DNA of 64,000 bases from Blastococcus sp. VKM Ac-2987. Its GTDB lineage: Bacteria; Actinomycetota; Actinomycetes; Mycobacteriales; Geodermatophilaceae. A program made the position numbers and the translations under genes. The stretch is taken from the NCBI RefSeq assembly GCF_026967805.1, contig NZ_JAPVBG010000002.1:62001-126000 (forward strand), given 5' to 3'. This document shows positions 40,986-49,575 of the stretch, in pieces. The notes beneath the pieces were generated by a model, which worked only from the letters and a program-made list of their open reading frames with translations, did not search any database and was not told the DNA's origin. The number at the start of each line of letters is the position of its first letter. The stretch's first letter is position 1.

Positions 40986-42599
40986 TCAGCGCCGGGCGGC
41001 GGCCACCGCGGCGCAGAACCGGCCGGCGTCGGTGCGCACCTCCCCCATGGGGGCCAGCAGCTCCTCCACCGCCACCTCCCGGACGGCCGCCCGCAGCCGC
41101 CGGTCGGCCGTCCGGGCCCGCCGGCGAGCGCGCAGCGCCACGAGCGGGCGGCACAGCACGGCGAGCAGCAGGCCGGCCAGCAGCCCGCCGACCACCAGCA
41201 GGGTGGGCAGCGGCACGCCCTCCACCCGGGGCAGCGGCACGATCTCGTCGAGCTGGAAGAACCCGAGCGCGACGAGCGCCAGCAGCCAGAGCGCGCCCAC
41301 GAGCGCGGTGGCGAGCAGCAGCCACTGCAGCCCGGCGGCCGCCCGCTGCCAGAGCGGCACCCGGTCGGGGCCGAGGTCGGTACCGCCGACCGCCCGGTCC
41401 AGCGCATCGGCCAGCCGGTCCTCGGACACCTCGGCCGTCCGCCGCAGCTCGTCCCGCCAGGCCGGCGCCAGCCCCTCCCCGACGGTCTCGCGGGCTTCTC
41501 GCACGGCGGTCGCCATGCGCGCGCGCTCCACCACGCCGGCCGCCGGCAGGGAGGTGCGCGCCCGGGCGTCGCCCAGGTGCAGGCGGTCGAGCGGGTCGGC
41601 GCGCAGCTTGCGCGTCCAGCGCAGCAGCGGCCAGCCGGTGTACCCGGTCCCCTCCCTGCGGGTCGAGCGCTCGACGGCGGCGGTCACCGTGGGCACCCCG
41701 GCCGCGTCGGCCAGGGCGCCGGTGAGGTCCTCGGCGAGCCCCTCGTCGGGCGGCCCGCCGGCCGACCGGCCCCAGCGGCGGCCGCCGCCGTCCGGGGACT
41801 CGGGGCAGTGCGCCGCCAGGCCCGCGGCGCTGCCGCGCACATCGGCCAGCAGCCGCTCGCCGGCCGCCCGCCGGGCGCCCACCCGGCGGGCCATCTCACC
41901 GCGCAGCTCCGCCAGCCCAGCGCCGGTGCGTGCGGAGACCGCGAGCAGCGGCGTGGCGGCCAGCCCCTCCCGGTCGAGCAGGCCGCGCAGGTCGGCCAGG
42001 CACGCGCGGGCGGCCGCCTCGTCGAGCCGGTCGACCTGGTTGAGCACGACCAGCAGCACCCCCGCGTGGCCGGCCAGGGGCGCCAGGTAGCGCTCGTGGA
42101 CGGCGGCGTCGGCGTACTTCTGCGGGTCCAGCACCCAGACCAGGACGTCGACCAGCCCGACCAGCCGGTCGACCTCCAGCCGGTGCTCGACGCGCACGCT
42201 GTCGTGGTCGGGCAGGTCGAGCAGGACCAGCCCGTCCAGGGCGGCCTCCGGCTCGCGGCGGTGCCGCCGGGGCACCTCCAGCCAGTCCAGCAACCGGTCG
42301 GTGCCGTCGTCCGGCCGGCCCCAGACGGTGGCGTGCGCGACGCCGGTGGTGGGCCGCCGCACGCCCGGCGTGCTCACCTCGCTGCCGGACAGGGCGTTGA
42401 ACAGGGTCGACTTCCCGCTGCCGGTGGCCCCCGCCAGCGCGACGACCGTGGCGTCGCCGAGTGCCTCGCGGGCCCCGGCCTTGGCGAGCACGGCCCGGGC
42501 CTGGGCGATCTCCGGGACCTCCAGCCGTCCGTCGGCGACCTCGACGGCCTCCCGCAGGGCCGCCAGCCGGTCGGCCAGCGACGTGTCCTTGCCCCTCAT
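40986..42599 (-). CDS. Membrane-associated dynamin-like GTPase (second of a pair)
   Basis: A 537-residue GTPase. Walker A is LAGATGSGKSTLFNALSG (about 55-72), a threonine switch follows in RRPTTGVAH, DLPDHDSV is the DxxG-type G3, and LNQVDRLD is a G4-like motif. An alpha-helical stretch of about 150 residues follows, then two membrane helices near the C-terminus (LLLATALVGALWLLALVAL, and LPTLLVVGGLLAGLLLAVL) and a basic helix. The layout resembles Streptomyces DynB-type bacterial dynamins, which act in septation. Its ATG overlaps the stop of the upstream GTPase by 4 bp (ATGA), so the two are coupled and likely form a hetero-complex. Confidence 0.85.
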   Translation of the reverse strand: MRGKDTSLADRLAALREAVEVADGRLEVPEIAQARAVLAKAGAREALGDATVVALAGATGSGKSTLFNALSGSEVSTPGVRRPTTGVAHATVWGRPDDGTDRLLDWLEVPRRHRREPEAALDGLVLLDLPDHDSVRVEHRLEVDRLVGLVDVLVWVLDPQKYADAAVHERYLAPLAGHAGVLLVVLNQVDRLDEAAARACLADLRGLLDREGLAATPLLAVSARTGAGLAELRGEMARRVGARRAAGERLLADVRGSAAGLAAHCPESPDGGGRRWGRSAGGPPDEGLAEDLTGALADAAGVPTVTAAVERSTRREGTGYTGWPLLRWTRKLRADPLDRLHLGDARARTSLPAAGVVERARMATAVREARETVGEGLAPAWRDELRRTAEVSEDRLADALDRAVGGTDLGPDRVPLWQRAAAGLQWLLLATALVGALWLLALVALGFFQLDEIVPLPRVEGVPLPTLLVVGGLLAGLLLAVLCRPLVALRARRRARTADRRLRAAVREVAVEELLAPMGEVRTDAGRFCAAVAAARR

Positions 42600-44293
42600 G
42601 CCCGGCGGATCCCGGCCAGGGCCCGGGCGGCCGCGCGCAACTCGTCCGCGGCGGGTGGCAGCGGGGCCGCCGCGGCGATCCGGTCGTCGAAGCGGTCCTG
42701 CTCGTAGGCCAGCAGCGTCTCCGCCCGATCGTCCAGATCGGCCCGCGCCCGCTCGGCCAGCGCCCGCACCGCGGCGTCGCCGAACACCGCCTCCAGCACC
42801 CGCTGGCCGACGGCCGTCGTCCCGCCGGCCACCGCGACCTCGCCGCCGGTCAGCCCGCCGGTCTGGGCGAAGACCGCCACCATGACCACCGCCCCCGCAC
42901 CGTTGACCCCCCACGACAGCAGCCGGGCGCGCGAGCGCTTGTCGGCGCCCTCGCTGCGCACCAGGTCCAGCACCGTGCCCTGCCAGTCACGCACCTGCGC
43001 GGCGGCGGCCTCGGGGAAGTCCGGGGACACGCCGGCGAGCTCGCGCTCGTCGCCCGCCAGCAGCGCCGGGCCGGCCGGGAGCGACCGCCAGGCCGTGACC
43101 GTCCGCTCCGCGGCCCGGTCCGCCTCGGCCCGGAGGAGCTGCTCCACGCTGCTCTCCAGCGCGCCCTGCAGGCTCTCGGCCGGCGCGGGACGGCCGGTCA
43201 GCGCCGCGGCGACCCGGTCGCGCACCCACCCGACCCGGTTCTGCAGCGTCCGCATCCACTCCCCCGTGCCGACGAACTCCTGCCAGCGGGCGAGCACCTC
43301 CCCGCGCAGCAGGCTGCCGCTACGGACGCCCTCGTCGATCCCGTCGCGCGCCGCGTCGTACGCGGCGGCCGCGGCGTCGTGCAGGGCCCCGGCGACGGCG
43401 AGCTGCTCGTCCACGGCCGCGGCCACCACGGCGGTGCGCTCCTGCAGGCTGTCCAGGGCACCGCCGAGCGTCTGGCGCACCACGGCCGCCCGCTGCTCCT
43501 GGTCGGCCGCCAGGCCGTGCAGCCAGCTCCGCAGCGGGGCGACCTGGTCCTCGGGCAGCCGGCCCTCGGTGAGGGGGCGCTCCTCGATCACGAACAACCG
43601 GGCCGCGGCCAGGCCGGACCGCTCGAGCATGCCCGCGAGGTCGGCCGTGATCTCCGCGGCCGCCTCGGGCGGCACCCGGTCCAGGACGACGGCCAGCGCC
43701 GTGCCCCGCTCCTCGGCGGTGCGCAGCAGGTCCCAGGGCACCGCGTCGGCGTAGCGGGCCGCCGTCGTGACGAAGACCCACAGGTCGGCGGCGGCCAGCA
43801 GCTGCCCGGCGAGGTCGCGGTTGGAGGCGACCACCGAGTCGACGTCCGGCGCGTCGAGGACGGCCAGGCCGGCGGGGACGTCGTCGCGGACGACGAGTTG
43901 CACCGTCCCGGGCCCGCCGTCGCCGCCGGTGACCCGGGCCAGCCCGGGGAGGACGCGGTCGCCGGAGAAGCTGCCGGCGTCGGCCCGGGAGCAGACCAGC
44001 ACCGGGGCCCGCGTCGTCGGGCGCAGCACCCCGGCGGTCGTGACCGGCGCGCCGACCAGGCTGTTGACCAGGGTCGACTTCCCGGCGCCCGTGGAGCCGC
44101 CGATGACGGTGAGCAGCGGGGCGTCGAGGTCGAGCAGGCGGGGCAACAGGTAGTCGTCGATCTGGTCGGCGACGCTCCGGGCGGCCCGGACGGCGTCGTC
44201 GCGCGCCGGCGTCGCCAGCCCCAGCGGTGCGGTGGCCAGCCGGTCCCGGAGGACCATGAGGGCCTCGGGCAGGCGAGGCGTCGACGTGGTCAC
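42596..44293 (-). CDS. Dynamin-like GTPase (first of a pair)
   Basis: A 565-residue GTPase. Walker A is VIGGSTGAGKSTLVNSLVGA (about 64-83), the switch threonines lie in LRPTTRAPV, and LDAPDVDSV is the DxxG-type motif. VVLDRVP sits where the G4 base-specificity motif is expected but lacks the canonical N/TKxD. A helical stalk-like region follows, with a hydrophobic segment near residue 470 (WGVNGAGAVVMVAVFAQTGG) that could associate with membrane. It resembles actinobacterial dynamin-like proteins that work in adjacent pairs. Translation probably starts at GTG 44293; the ribosome binding site is weak. Confidence 0.85.
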   Translation of the reverse strand: MTTSTPRLPEALMVLRDRLATAPLGLATPARDDAVRAARSVADQIDDYLLPRLLDLDAPLLTVIGGSTGAGKSTLVNSLVGAPVTTAGVLRPTTRAPVLVCSRADAGSFSGDRVLPGLARVTGGDGGPGTVQLVVRDDVPAGLAVLDAPDVDSVVASNRDLAGQLLAAADLWVFVTTAARYADAVPWDLLRTAEERGTALAVVLDRVPPEAAAEITADLAGMLERSGLAAARLFVIEERPLTEGRLPEDQVAPLRSWLHGLAADQEQRAAVVRQTLGGALDSLQERTAVVAAAVDEQLAVAGALHDAAAAAYDAARDGIDEGVRSGSLLRGEVLARWQEFVGTGEWMRTLQNRVGWVRDRVAAALTGRPAPAESLQGALESSVEQLLRAEADRAAERTVTAWRSLPAGPALLAGDERELAGVSPDFPEAAAAQVRDWQGTVLDLVRSEGADKRSRARLLSWGVNGAGAVVMVAVFAQTGGLTGGEVAVAGGTTAVGQRVLEAVFGDAAVRALAERARADLDDRAETLLAYEQDRFDDRIAAAAPLPPAADELRAAARALAGIRRA

Positions 44294-44345
44294 ACCTGCT
44301 GCTCTGCCCCGGGACGCCGCCCGCTACCCGCCGGTTCTCCCGCGG

Positions 44346-44984
44346 TCACTCGGCGAGCCGCGCGCGCTCCTCGCGCAGCGCCTGGAACACCCTCCGCCGG
44401 ACCCGGTCCTCCTCCTTCTCGGCGATGCCGACGAACCGGATGCTCATCACCCAGCGGGCGCCGCGGGCCTGCAGGCGGATCACCTCGCCGGTGACCCGGA
44501 GCGGTCCGTCCTCGAAGCGGAGGGTCAGCGCCAGCGTGGTCCCGGGCTCGGGCGGGATGCCGAAGCCCTCGAACTGGACCCGCAGGCCGGCCTCGCTGAC
44601 GTCCAGCGTCTCGCCCGAGAGCTCCACGGAGCCGAGGCCGGCCTCCACCGGCAGGACCACCCGGCCCCGGACCGCTGCCCGGCGCTGGCTGTGCTCGGCC
44701 GGGCCGGTGACCGTGAGCCGCCAGCGCACGACCGCACCCTGCTGGACCTCGAGCACCTCGGCCGGCAGCGCGCGCTGCCCCTCGGTGGTGCGCCAGAACA
44801 CCTCGACCGCGTCGCCGGGCTGCACGACGGTCTCCGCCACGTACTCGCCGGCGGACGGCCGCACGGAGATCACCCCGGAGTGGACGACCTCCACCCGCGA
44901 GCTCACGGCGACGTTCGTGCCGGCCAGCCGGACCTCGGCCTCGGTCTGCTCGGCCGGGTGGTCGACGCCGGGAACGCTGGTCAT
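44346..44984 (-). CDS. PilZ domain c-di-GMP receptor
   Basis: A 212-residue protein. An N-terminal YcgR-like beta domain (about 15-95) precedes a PilZ domain (about 98-205). The PilZ motif is complete: QRRAAVR supplies the RxxxR arginines and DVSEAGL the (D/N)xSxxG. It should therefore bind c-di-GMP and act on an unknown effector. GAAGAGG stands about 5 bp before ATG 44984. It lies directly downstream of a GGDEF gene in the same direction, with 144 bp between, which suggests one signalling unit. Confidence 0.9.
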   Translation of the reverse strand: MTSVPGVDHPAEQTEAEVRLAGTNVAVSSRVEVVHSGVISVRPSAGEYVAETVVQPGDAVEVFWRTTEGQRALPAEVLEVQQGAVVRWRLTVTGPAEHSQRRAAVRGRVVLPVEAGLGSVELSGETLDVSEAGLRVQFEGFGIPPEPGTTLALTLRFEDGPLRVTGEVIRLQARGARWVMSIRFVGIAEKEEDRVRRRVFQALREERARLAE

Positions 44985-45128
44985 GGATCCTCTTCCGATT
45001 CGGTGCTCGCGCCGGCGCCCTGGTGCTCCGCCGACCCGCGCGGGAACGGTAACCCGGTCCGGGGCGGCCGCCGGTGCGCCCGCCCGGCGACGCGCCGTGG
45101 CGACTCGCCGTCGTCCCGTCCCCGCAGG

Positions 45129-46421
45129 TCAGGGGGACGGACGGGTCCCGATCACCGGGCGGGCTGCCGCTGCGGCGACGGGTTCCGCGGCGCCGACGGC
45201 GTTCCGCGTGGTCTTGGCCCGGTAGAGCCGCTCGTCGGCCCGGGACATCAGCTCCGGCGGGTGGGCGTCCGCGCCGGCTGCGGCGGCCACCCCGAGGGAC
45301 AGGCTGAGCTCCCCCGGCGAGAACCCCGGCGGCTGCAGCAGGCGGGCCTCGCGACGCAGCTGCTCGGCCACCTCGGCCGCCCGCACCGCGTCGGCGCCGG
45401 GCAGGAGGACGGCGAGCTCGTCGCCACCGAGGCGGGCGACGAGGTCGCCCCCGCGCACCCGGGCGGACAGCAGGCCGGCGACCGCGCGCAGCGCGTCGTC
45501 ACCGCCGCCGTGCCCGTGCCGGTCGTTGACGTCCTTGAAGTGGTCGAGGTCGACGAGCACCACGCTCAGGACCTCGCCGCGCTGCCTGGCCCTCGTGCAC
45601 AGCGCGGTCAGCTCGGCGTCCCACCGGCGGCGATTGGCCAGCCCGGTGAGCGGGTCCTCGTGGCTGAGCCGTTCCAGCTGGGCGAGCAGCAGGCCGGTCC
45701 GCTGCTGCTCGTGCTCCAGCCGCGCCCGGGTGAGCAGCTCCCGGGTGGTGAGCGTGTGCCGGCGCAGGTGGGCGAGCACGGCGATCAGGGACGCGGTGGC
45801 CAGGTAGACGCTCACGGCCAGCAGGTCCGCGGCCGACAGCCCGGTGCCGGTGCTGAGGGAGAAGAACCCCAGGGCGGCCCAGGAGACGGCGACCAGGGCC
45901 ACGGTCCAGCGCGGCCGCGCGACGAGCACGCAGCCGCTGCCGTAGATGGCGAGGGTGAAGCCGAGCAGGTGGTACTGCGGATCGGCCGACCGCGTCACGA
46001 TCCACGCCACCTCCGACTGCACCACGGCCAGCACCAGGAAGGTGAGCAGCTCGGGTCGGCGACGGCCCAGCGGCAGGCGCCAGAGCGCGAGCAGGGCCAG
46101 CAGCATCGGGATCTCGCACAGGAGGCGCACCGCCAGGAAGGTGGTGGCGTTCTCGGCCTCGGCCTCGGTCACCAGGTCGACCAGCGACCACAGCGGGACG
46201 GCGGCGACGGCGACCCCGGCGACCAGCAGCCCGGCGGTGCGGGCCCGGTCGGCCAGCTCCTCGGGCAGGCCGGGGACGGCCTGGGCCAGCTGGCCGACCG
46301 TCGCGGCGCCTCCCCGCCCGCCCACCGGCATGCCGCCGGGCACCGGGGACGGCGCCACTGCGGGCAGCACGTCGCTCCGGCGCAGCATCCCCAGCAGGCG
46401 CAGGGGGATCGAGAACGGCAC
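45129..46421 (-). CDS. Membrane GGDEF diguanylate cyclase
   Basis: A protein of about 430 residues. Six hydrophobic segments (about 65-230) are followed by a short coiled linker and a GGDEF domain (about 255-410). The active site is LGGDELAVLL (GGDEL, a functional variant), and the I-site RGGD lies five residues before it. It should make c-di-GMP under product inhibition. The start is unclear: GTG 46421 is used, with ATG 46388 or ATG 46499 as alternatives. It lies upstream of the PilZ gene on the same strand. Confidence 0.85.
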   Translation of the reverse strand: MPFSIPLRLLGMLRRSDVLPAVAPSPVPGGMPVGGRGGAATVGQLAQAVPGLPEELADRARTAGLLVAGVAVAAVPLWSLVDLVTEAEAENATTFLAVRLLCEIPMLLALLALWRLPLGRRRPELLTFLVLAVVQSEVAWIVTRSADPQYHLLGFTLAIYGSGCVLVARPRWTVALVAVSWAALGFFSLSTGTGLSAADLLAVSVYLATASLIAVLAHLRRHTLTTRELLTRARLEHEQQRTGLLLAQLERLSHEDPLTGLANRRRWDAELTALCTRARQRGEVLSVVLVDLDHFKDVNDRHGHGGGDDALRAVAGLLSARVRGGDLVARLGGDELAVLLPGADAVRAAEVAEQLRREARLLQPPGFSPGELSLSLGVAAAAGADAHPPELMSRADERLYRAKTTRNAVGAAEPVAAAAARPVIGTRPSP

Positions 46422-46467
46422 GGTTCTGCGATCGGCAGGTCCGGGGGCTCCCTGAACGATCCGGGGA

Positions 46468-46500
46468 GATGCCACCCGGACGGGTGACCCGGACGGCATC
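46468..46500 (-). terminator. Possible hairpin terminator after the NYN gene
   Basis: GATGCC (46468-46473) pairs with GGCATC (46495-46500), enclosing ACCCG/CGGGT. It lies about 20 bp after the NYN stop and upstream of the GGDEF gene. Confidence 0.4.
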
Positions 46501-46521
46501 CGCCCAGGTCAGCCGCCCAGG

Positions 46522-47226
46522 TCAGCCGTTGCGGCGGGCCGTGAACCCGGCGACGAACTCGCGCAGGCTGCGGGTCGGCCGCAGCCAGGCACCGTCCGGC
46601 GGCAGGGCGTCGAGGCGGACCCGGTCCAGGGGCTCGACGAAAGCGCCCGGGACGTCCTCGATGTCGATGAACTGCAGCAGGTCCGAGCCGATCGCGTACC
46701 CGGCCACCTCGCTGAAGGCCACCACGACGACCTCGGTGCCCTGCCGGACGAGCTCCTCGAGGGGCTCGGCGAAGTTGCGGCCGTCACCGGAGAACACCAC
46801 CAGCCGCCGGAGCCGGTGGCTGTGCTGCCGGACGGCGATGTGGTCGAGCATGTCCTGGTCGATGTCGTCGTCGGGCTGCGACTTCGGCCGGGCGAACACC
46901 GAGTAGCCGAAGCCCCGCAGCGCCTCCACCCAGCGCTGCAGCGAGCCCGGCTGCGGCGGGATGTTGGCGAAGACGCAGGCCTCGACGTCGGGCACGTCGG
47001 GGGCGGTCTCGGCCCCGCCGGCGCCCTCGACGAACCAGGCGGCGATCGCGTCGAAGCGCGGCCGCGAGGCTGCCGTGGGCCGGGCACCGATGACCGTCGA
47101 CAGGGTCATGTCGATGTTGGGGGCGTCCCAGATCAGCAGGTCCAGCGGGGGGCGCGGCCGCCCGTCGTCGGCGGCCCGCGCCGGCTTCGCACCGATCCCG
47201 GCCGTGGCCTCGGAAGTGTCCAGCAC
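46522..47226 (-). CDS. NYN domain (PIN-like) putative ribonuclease
   Basis: A 234-residue protein of the NYN/LabA-like family. LDLLIWDAPNIDMTLSTVIG carries the conserved Asp-Asn of the first strand, IDQDMLDHIA and VVFSGDGRNFAEPLEEL the further acidic residues (SGDGDF-like), all consistent with a metal-dependent nuclease of PIN fold. Its RNA target is unknown. A minus-strand -10 CAGACT (47233-47238) ends six bases before GTG 47226, so the mRNA is likely leaderless. It lies between two c-di-GMP genes; any functional tie is only positional. Confidence 0.87.
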   Translation of the reverse strand: MLDTSEATAGIGAKPARAADDGRPRPPLDLLIWDAPNIDMTLSTVIGARPTAASRPRFDAIAAWFVEGAGGAETAPDVPDVEACVFANIPPQPGSLQRWVEALRGFGYSVFARPKSQPDDDIDQDMLDHIAVRQHSHRLRRLVVFSGDGRNFAEPLEELVRQGTEVVVVAFSEVAGYAIGSDLLQFIDIEDVPGAFVEPLDRVRLDALPPDGAWLRPTRSLREFVAGFTARRNG

Positions 47227-47232
47227 GGGGAC

Positions 47233-47238
47233 AGTCTG
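47233..47238 (-). promoter_or_regulatory. -10 element of the NYN leaderless promoter
   Basis: CAGACT on the minus strand ends six bases before GTG 47226. The same hexamer serves the genes at 25468 and 37329. Confidence 0.45.
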
Positions 47239-47342
47239 CCCGGCGCCGGTGCCCGGCGTCCCCGGGGGCGACGGTGCGGGCGTGGCGGCCGGGCGCGGCG
47301 GACCGGCGGGCGCGGTCGCACGGCGCCCGGGACGGCGGAGGA

Positions 47343-49574
47343 TCACCCGGGTGCGGGAACGGCGTGGCCGGCCATCGCGAGGGCGCAGAGGTCCCCGCCG
47401 GCCAGCTGCACCTCGCGGACCCAGCCCGGCAGCCGGTCGGCGGGCATGGGGTGGCCCAGCAGCCAGCCCTGGGCGAGGTCGCAGCCGGCCTCGCGGACCA
47501 TCCGGAGGTGCTCCGTGGTCTCGATCCCCTCGGCCACCGAGCGGATGCCCAGCGTCCGGGTGAGCCCGACGATCGCCGCGAGCACCGCACCCGTCTCGCC
47601 CGCGGCCACCCGCTCGGCCGCGGCGAGCAGCGAGCGGTCGATCTTGAGGGTGCCGATCGGCAGCGAGAACAGCTGCGCCAGCGAGGACCAGCCGGTGCCG
47701 AAGTCGTCGATGGCCACCCGGACGCCGAACCCGCGCAGCACCGAGAGCTGGTCCTCGGCCCGGGTGGGGTCCTCCGCGACGCTGGTCTCGGTGAGCTCGA
47801 GGACGAGCTGGTCCGCCGGCAGGCCGGACTGCTGCAGGGCGACCCGGACGTCGCGGACCAGCGTCTCGGCGGAGAAGTGCCGGGCGCTGACGTTCACCGA
47901 CATCCGCAGGTTCAGGCCCTGGGCGGCCCACTCGGCCGCCTTGCGGGTGGTCTCCCGCAGCAGCCAGCGGGTGATCGGGATGATCTGGCCGGTCTCCTCC
48001 GCCACCGAGAGGAAGGTGTCCGGGGAGAGCAGGCCGCGCTCGGGGTGCTGCCACCGCACCAGCGCCTCCACGCCCTCGATCTCCCCGGTGTCCAGGCGCA
48101 CGACCGGCTGGTAGTGCACCACCAGCTGGTCGATGGCCTCGCCGCGCAGCCGGGTGGCGACCTCCAGCCGCCAGCGGGCCGCCTCCCGCAGCACGGGGGA
48201 GAACAGGTGCACGCGGTCCCGGCCGGAGCTCTTGGCCGCGAACATCGCCGCGTCGGCGTCGCTGAGCAGGTGGTGGGCGTCCCGGACGTCGGGTCGCGCC
48301 ACCGCCACGCCGATGCTGGCGCTCAGCGGGACGGTGATCTCCCCGACCGCGAAGGGGCGGGCGAACACCGTCTGCAGGCGGAAGGCCAGCGCCGCGGCCT
48401 CGGACGCGTCGCACCCGTGCGCGAGCACCACGAACTGGTCGGCTCCCAGGCGCGCGACGGCGTCACCCGGGCGCAGCTGCTCGGAGAGCCGGCCGGCCAC
48501 CAGGCGCAGCAGCTCGTCGCCGATCTGGTGCCCCAGCGAGTCGTTGACCGTCTTGAACGCGTCCAGGTCCAGGACCAGCAGGGCGACACCGGCGCGGTGG
48601 TCGGCAGCCAGGGCCTCGGTGGTCAGCTCCAGCAGGCGGGCGCGGTTGGGGAGCCCGGTGAGGTCGTCGTGCCGGACCTTCCAGACCAGCTCGTCGCGGG
48701 CCCGCACCTGATCGGTGATGTCGGTGTGGGTGATGACCACGCGTCCCTCGGCGTCGACCCGGGTGGCCTGCAGGTGGAACCAGAGCACCCCCTCCCGCGT
48801 CGGGGAGGCGTAGTCGAGGTGGAAGGATCGGCCGTCGGAGCGGGCGGCGTCGGTGAGCAGCGACCGGACGCCCGAGGCGAGGTCGTCGTGCGCGGAGCGG
48901 TCCAGGCTGCGAGTCATGCTCGCCAGGTAGTCCTCACCCACCCGCCCGGGCCAGGCCGCGTCCGGCAGCAGCCGCCGGCCGTTGCGGTTCCAGGCCCCGT
49001 TCGTCGACAGGATCCGCCCGTCCGGGCCGATGAGGACCGTGGGCGTGGGCAGTGCGTCGAGCACGGCGGCCAGCTCGCGGAGCTGGGTGTCGCGCTCCTG
49101 CTCGCTGCGCCGGCGGGTGTCGATGTCGCGGAACAGCACCGCCGCGCCCGCGGGATCGGCGAAGACCCGCACCTCGTACCAGCGGGACGTCGGTTCGTAG
49201 AAGAAGTGGAACTCCCGCGACCGGCCGTCGTCGAGCACCTGGCGGACCTGCTCCTCGGCCACCGAGCCGCGCAGTCCCGGGAACGCCTCGCGGACGTCGC
49301 GGCCGAGCAGCTCGTCGGCACGTTGCCCCAGGAGGCGTTCGGCGGCCTCGTTGAGGTAGGCGAAACGCCCCTGCGCGTCCAGGCGGTAGACCGCATCGGG
49401 CACGCCGCTCAACGGGTCGGGCCGGCCCTCCCCGGGCCGGTCGTCACCTGGTAGCACGCTGCCCGCTCTCGTCCGGTGGTGGTTCGCGTCCGCTCGCACG
49501 GAGACGGCACGGCCGCCCGAGATGGGCACGGGCAGCACGTGAGCCGTCCCCGAGAGTAATAGCCCGGGGGCCAC
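47343..49574 (-). CDS. PAS-PAS-GGDEF(degenerate)-EAL c-di-GMP phosphodiesterase
   Basis: A protein of about 743 residues at most. Two PAS domains (about 55-165 and 170-295) precede a GGDEF domain (about 300-465) whose active site reads GADQF in place of GGDEF, so cyclase activity is doubtful. It may be a GTP-sensing regulator. The EAL domain (about 480-725) is complete: GVEALVRW, SVNVSARHF, LELTETSV, IDDFGTGWSS, KIDRSLL and EGIETTEH carry the metal and catalytic residues. It should degrade c-di-GMP. The start is uncertain: GTG 49574 is the longest; GTGs near 49538 and 49460 are possible. No membrane segment is present. Confidence 0.88.
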   Translation of the reverse strand: MAPGLLLSGTAHVLPVPISGGRAVSVRADANHHRTRAGSVLPGDDRPGEGRPDPLSGVPDAVYRLDAQGRFAYLNEAAERLLGQRADELLGRDVREAFPGLRGSVAEEQVRQVLDDGRSREFHFFYEPTSRWYEVRVFADPAGAAVLFRDIDTRRRSEQERDTQLRELAAVLDALPTPTVLIGPDGRILSTNGAWNRNGRRLLPDAAWPGRVGEDYLASMTRSLDRSAHDDLASGVRSLLTDAARSDGRSFHLDYASPTREGVLWFHLQATRVDAEGRVVITHTDITDQVRARDELVWKVRHDDLTGLPNRARLLELTTEALAADHRAGVALLVLDLDAFKTVNDSLGHQIGDELLRLVAGRLSEQLRPGDAVARLGADQFVVLAHGCDASEAAALAFRLQTVFARPFAVGEITVPLSASIGVAVARPDVRDAHHLLSDADAAMFAAKSSGRDRVHLFSPVLREAARWRLEVATRLRGEAIDQLVVHYQPVVRLDTGEIEGVEALVRWQHPERGLLSPDTFLSVAEETGQIIPITRWLLRETTRKAAEWAAQGLNLRMSVNVSARHFSAETLVRDVRVALQQSGLPADQLVLELTETSVAEDPTRAEDQLSVLRGFGVRVAIDDFGTGWSSLAQLFSLPIGTLKIDRSLLAAAERVAAGETGAVLAAIVGLTRTLGIRSVAEGIETTEHLRMVREAGCDLAQGWLLGHPMPADRLPGWVREVQLAGGDLCALAMAGHAVPAPG

Positions 49575-49575
49575 C

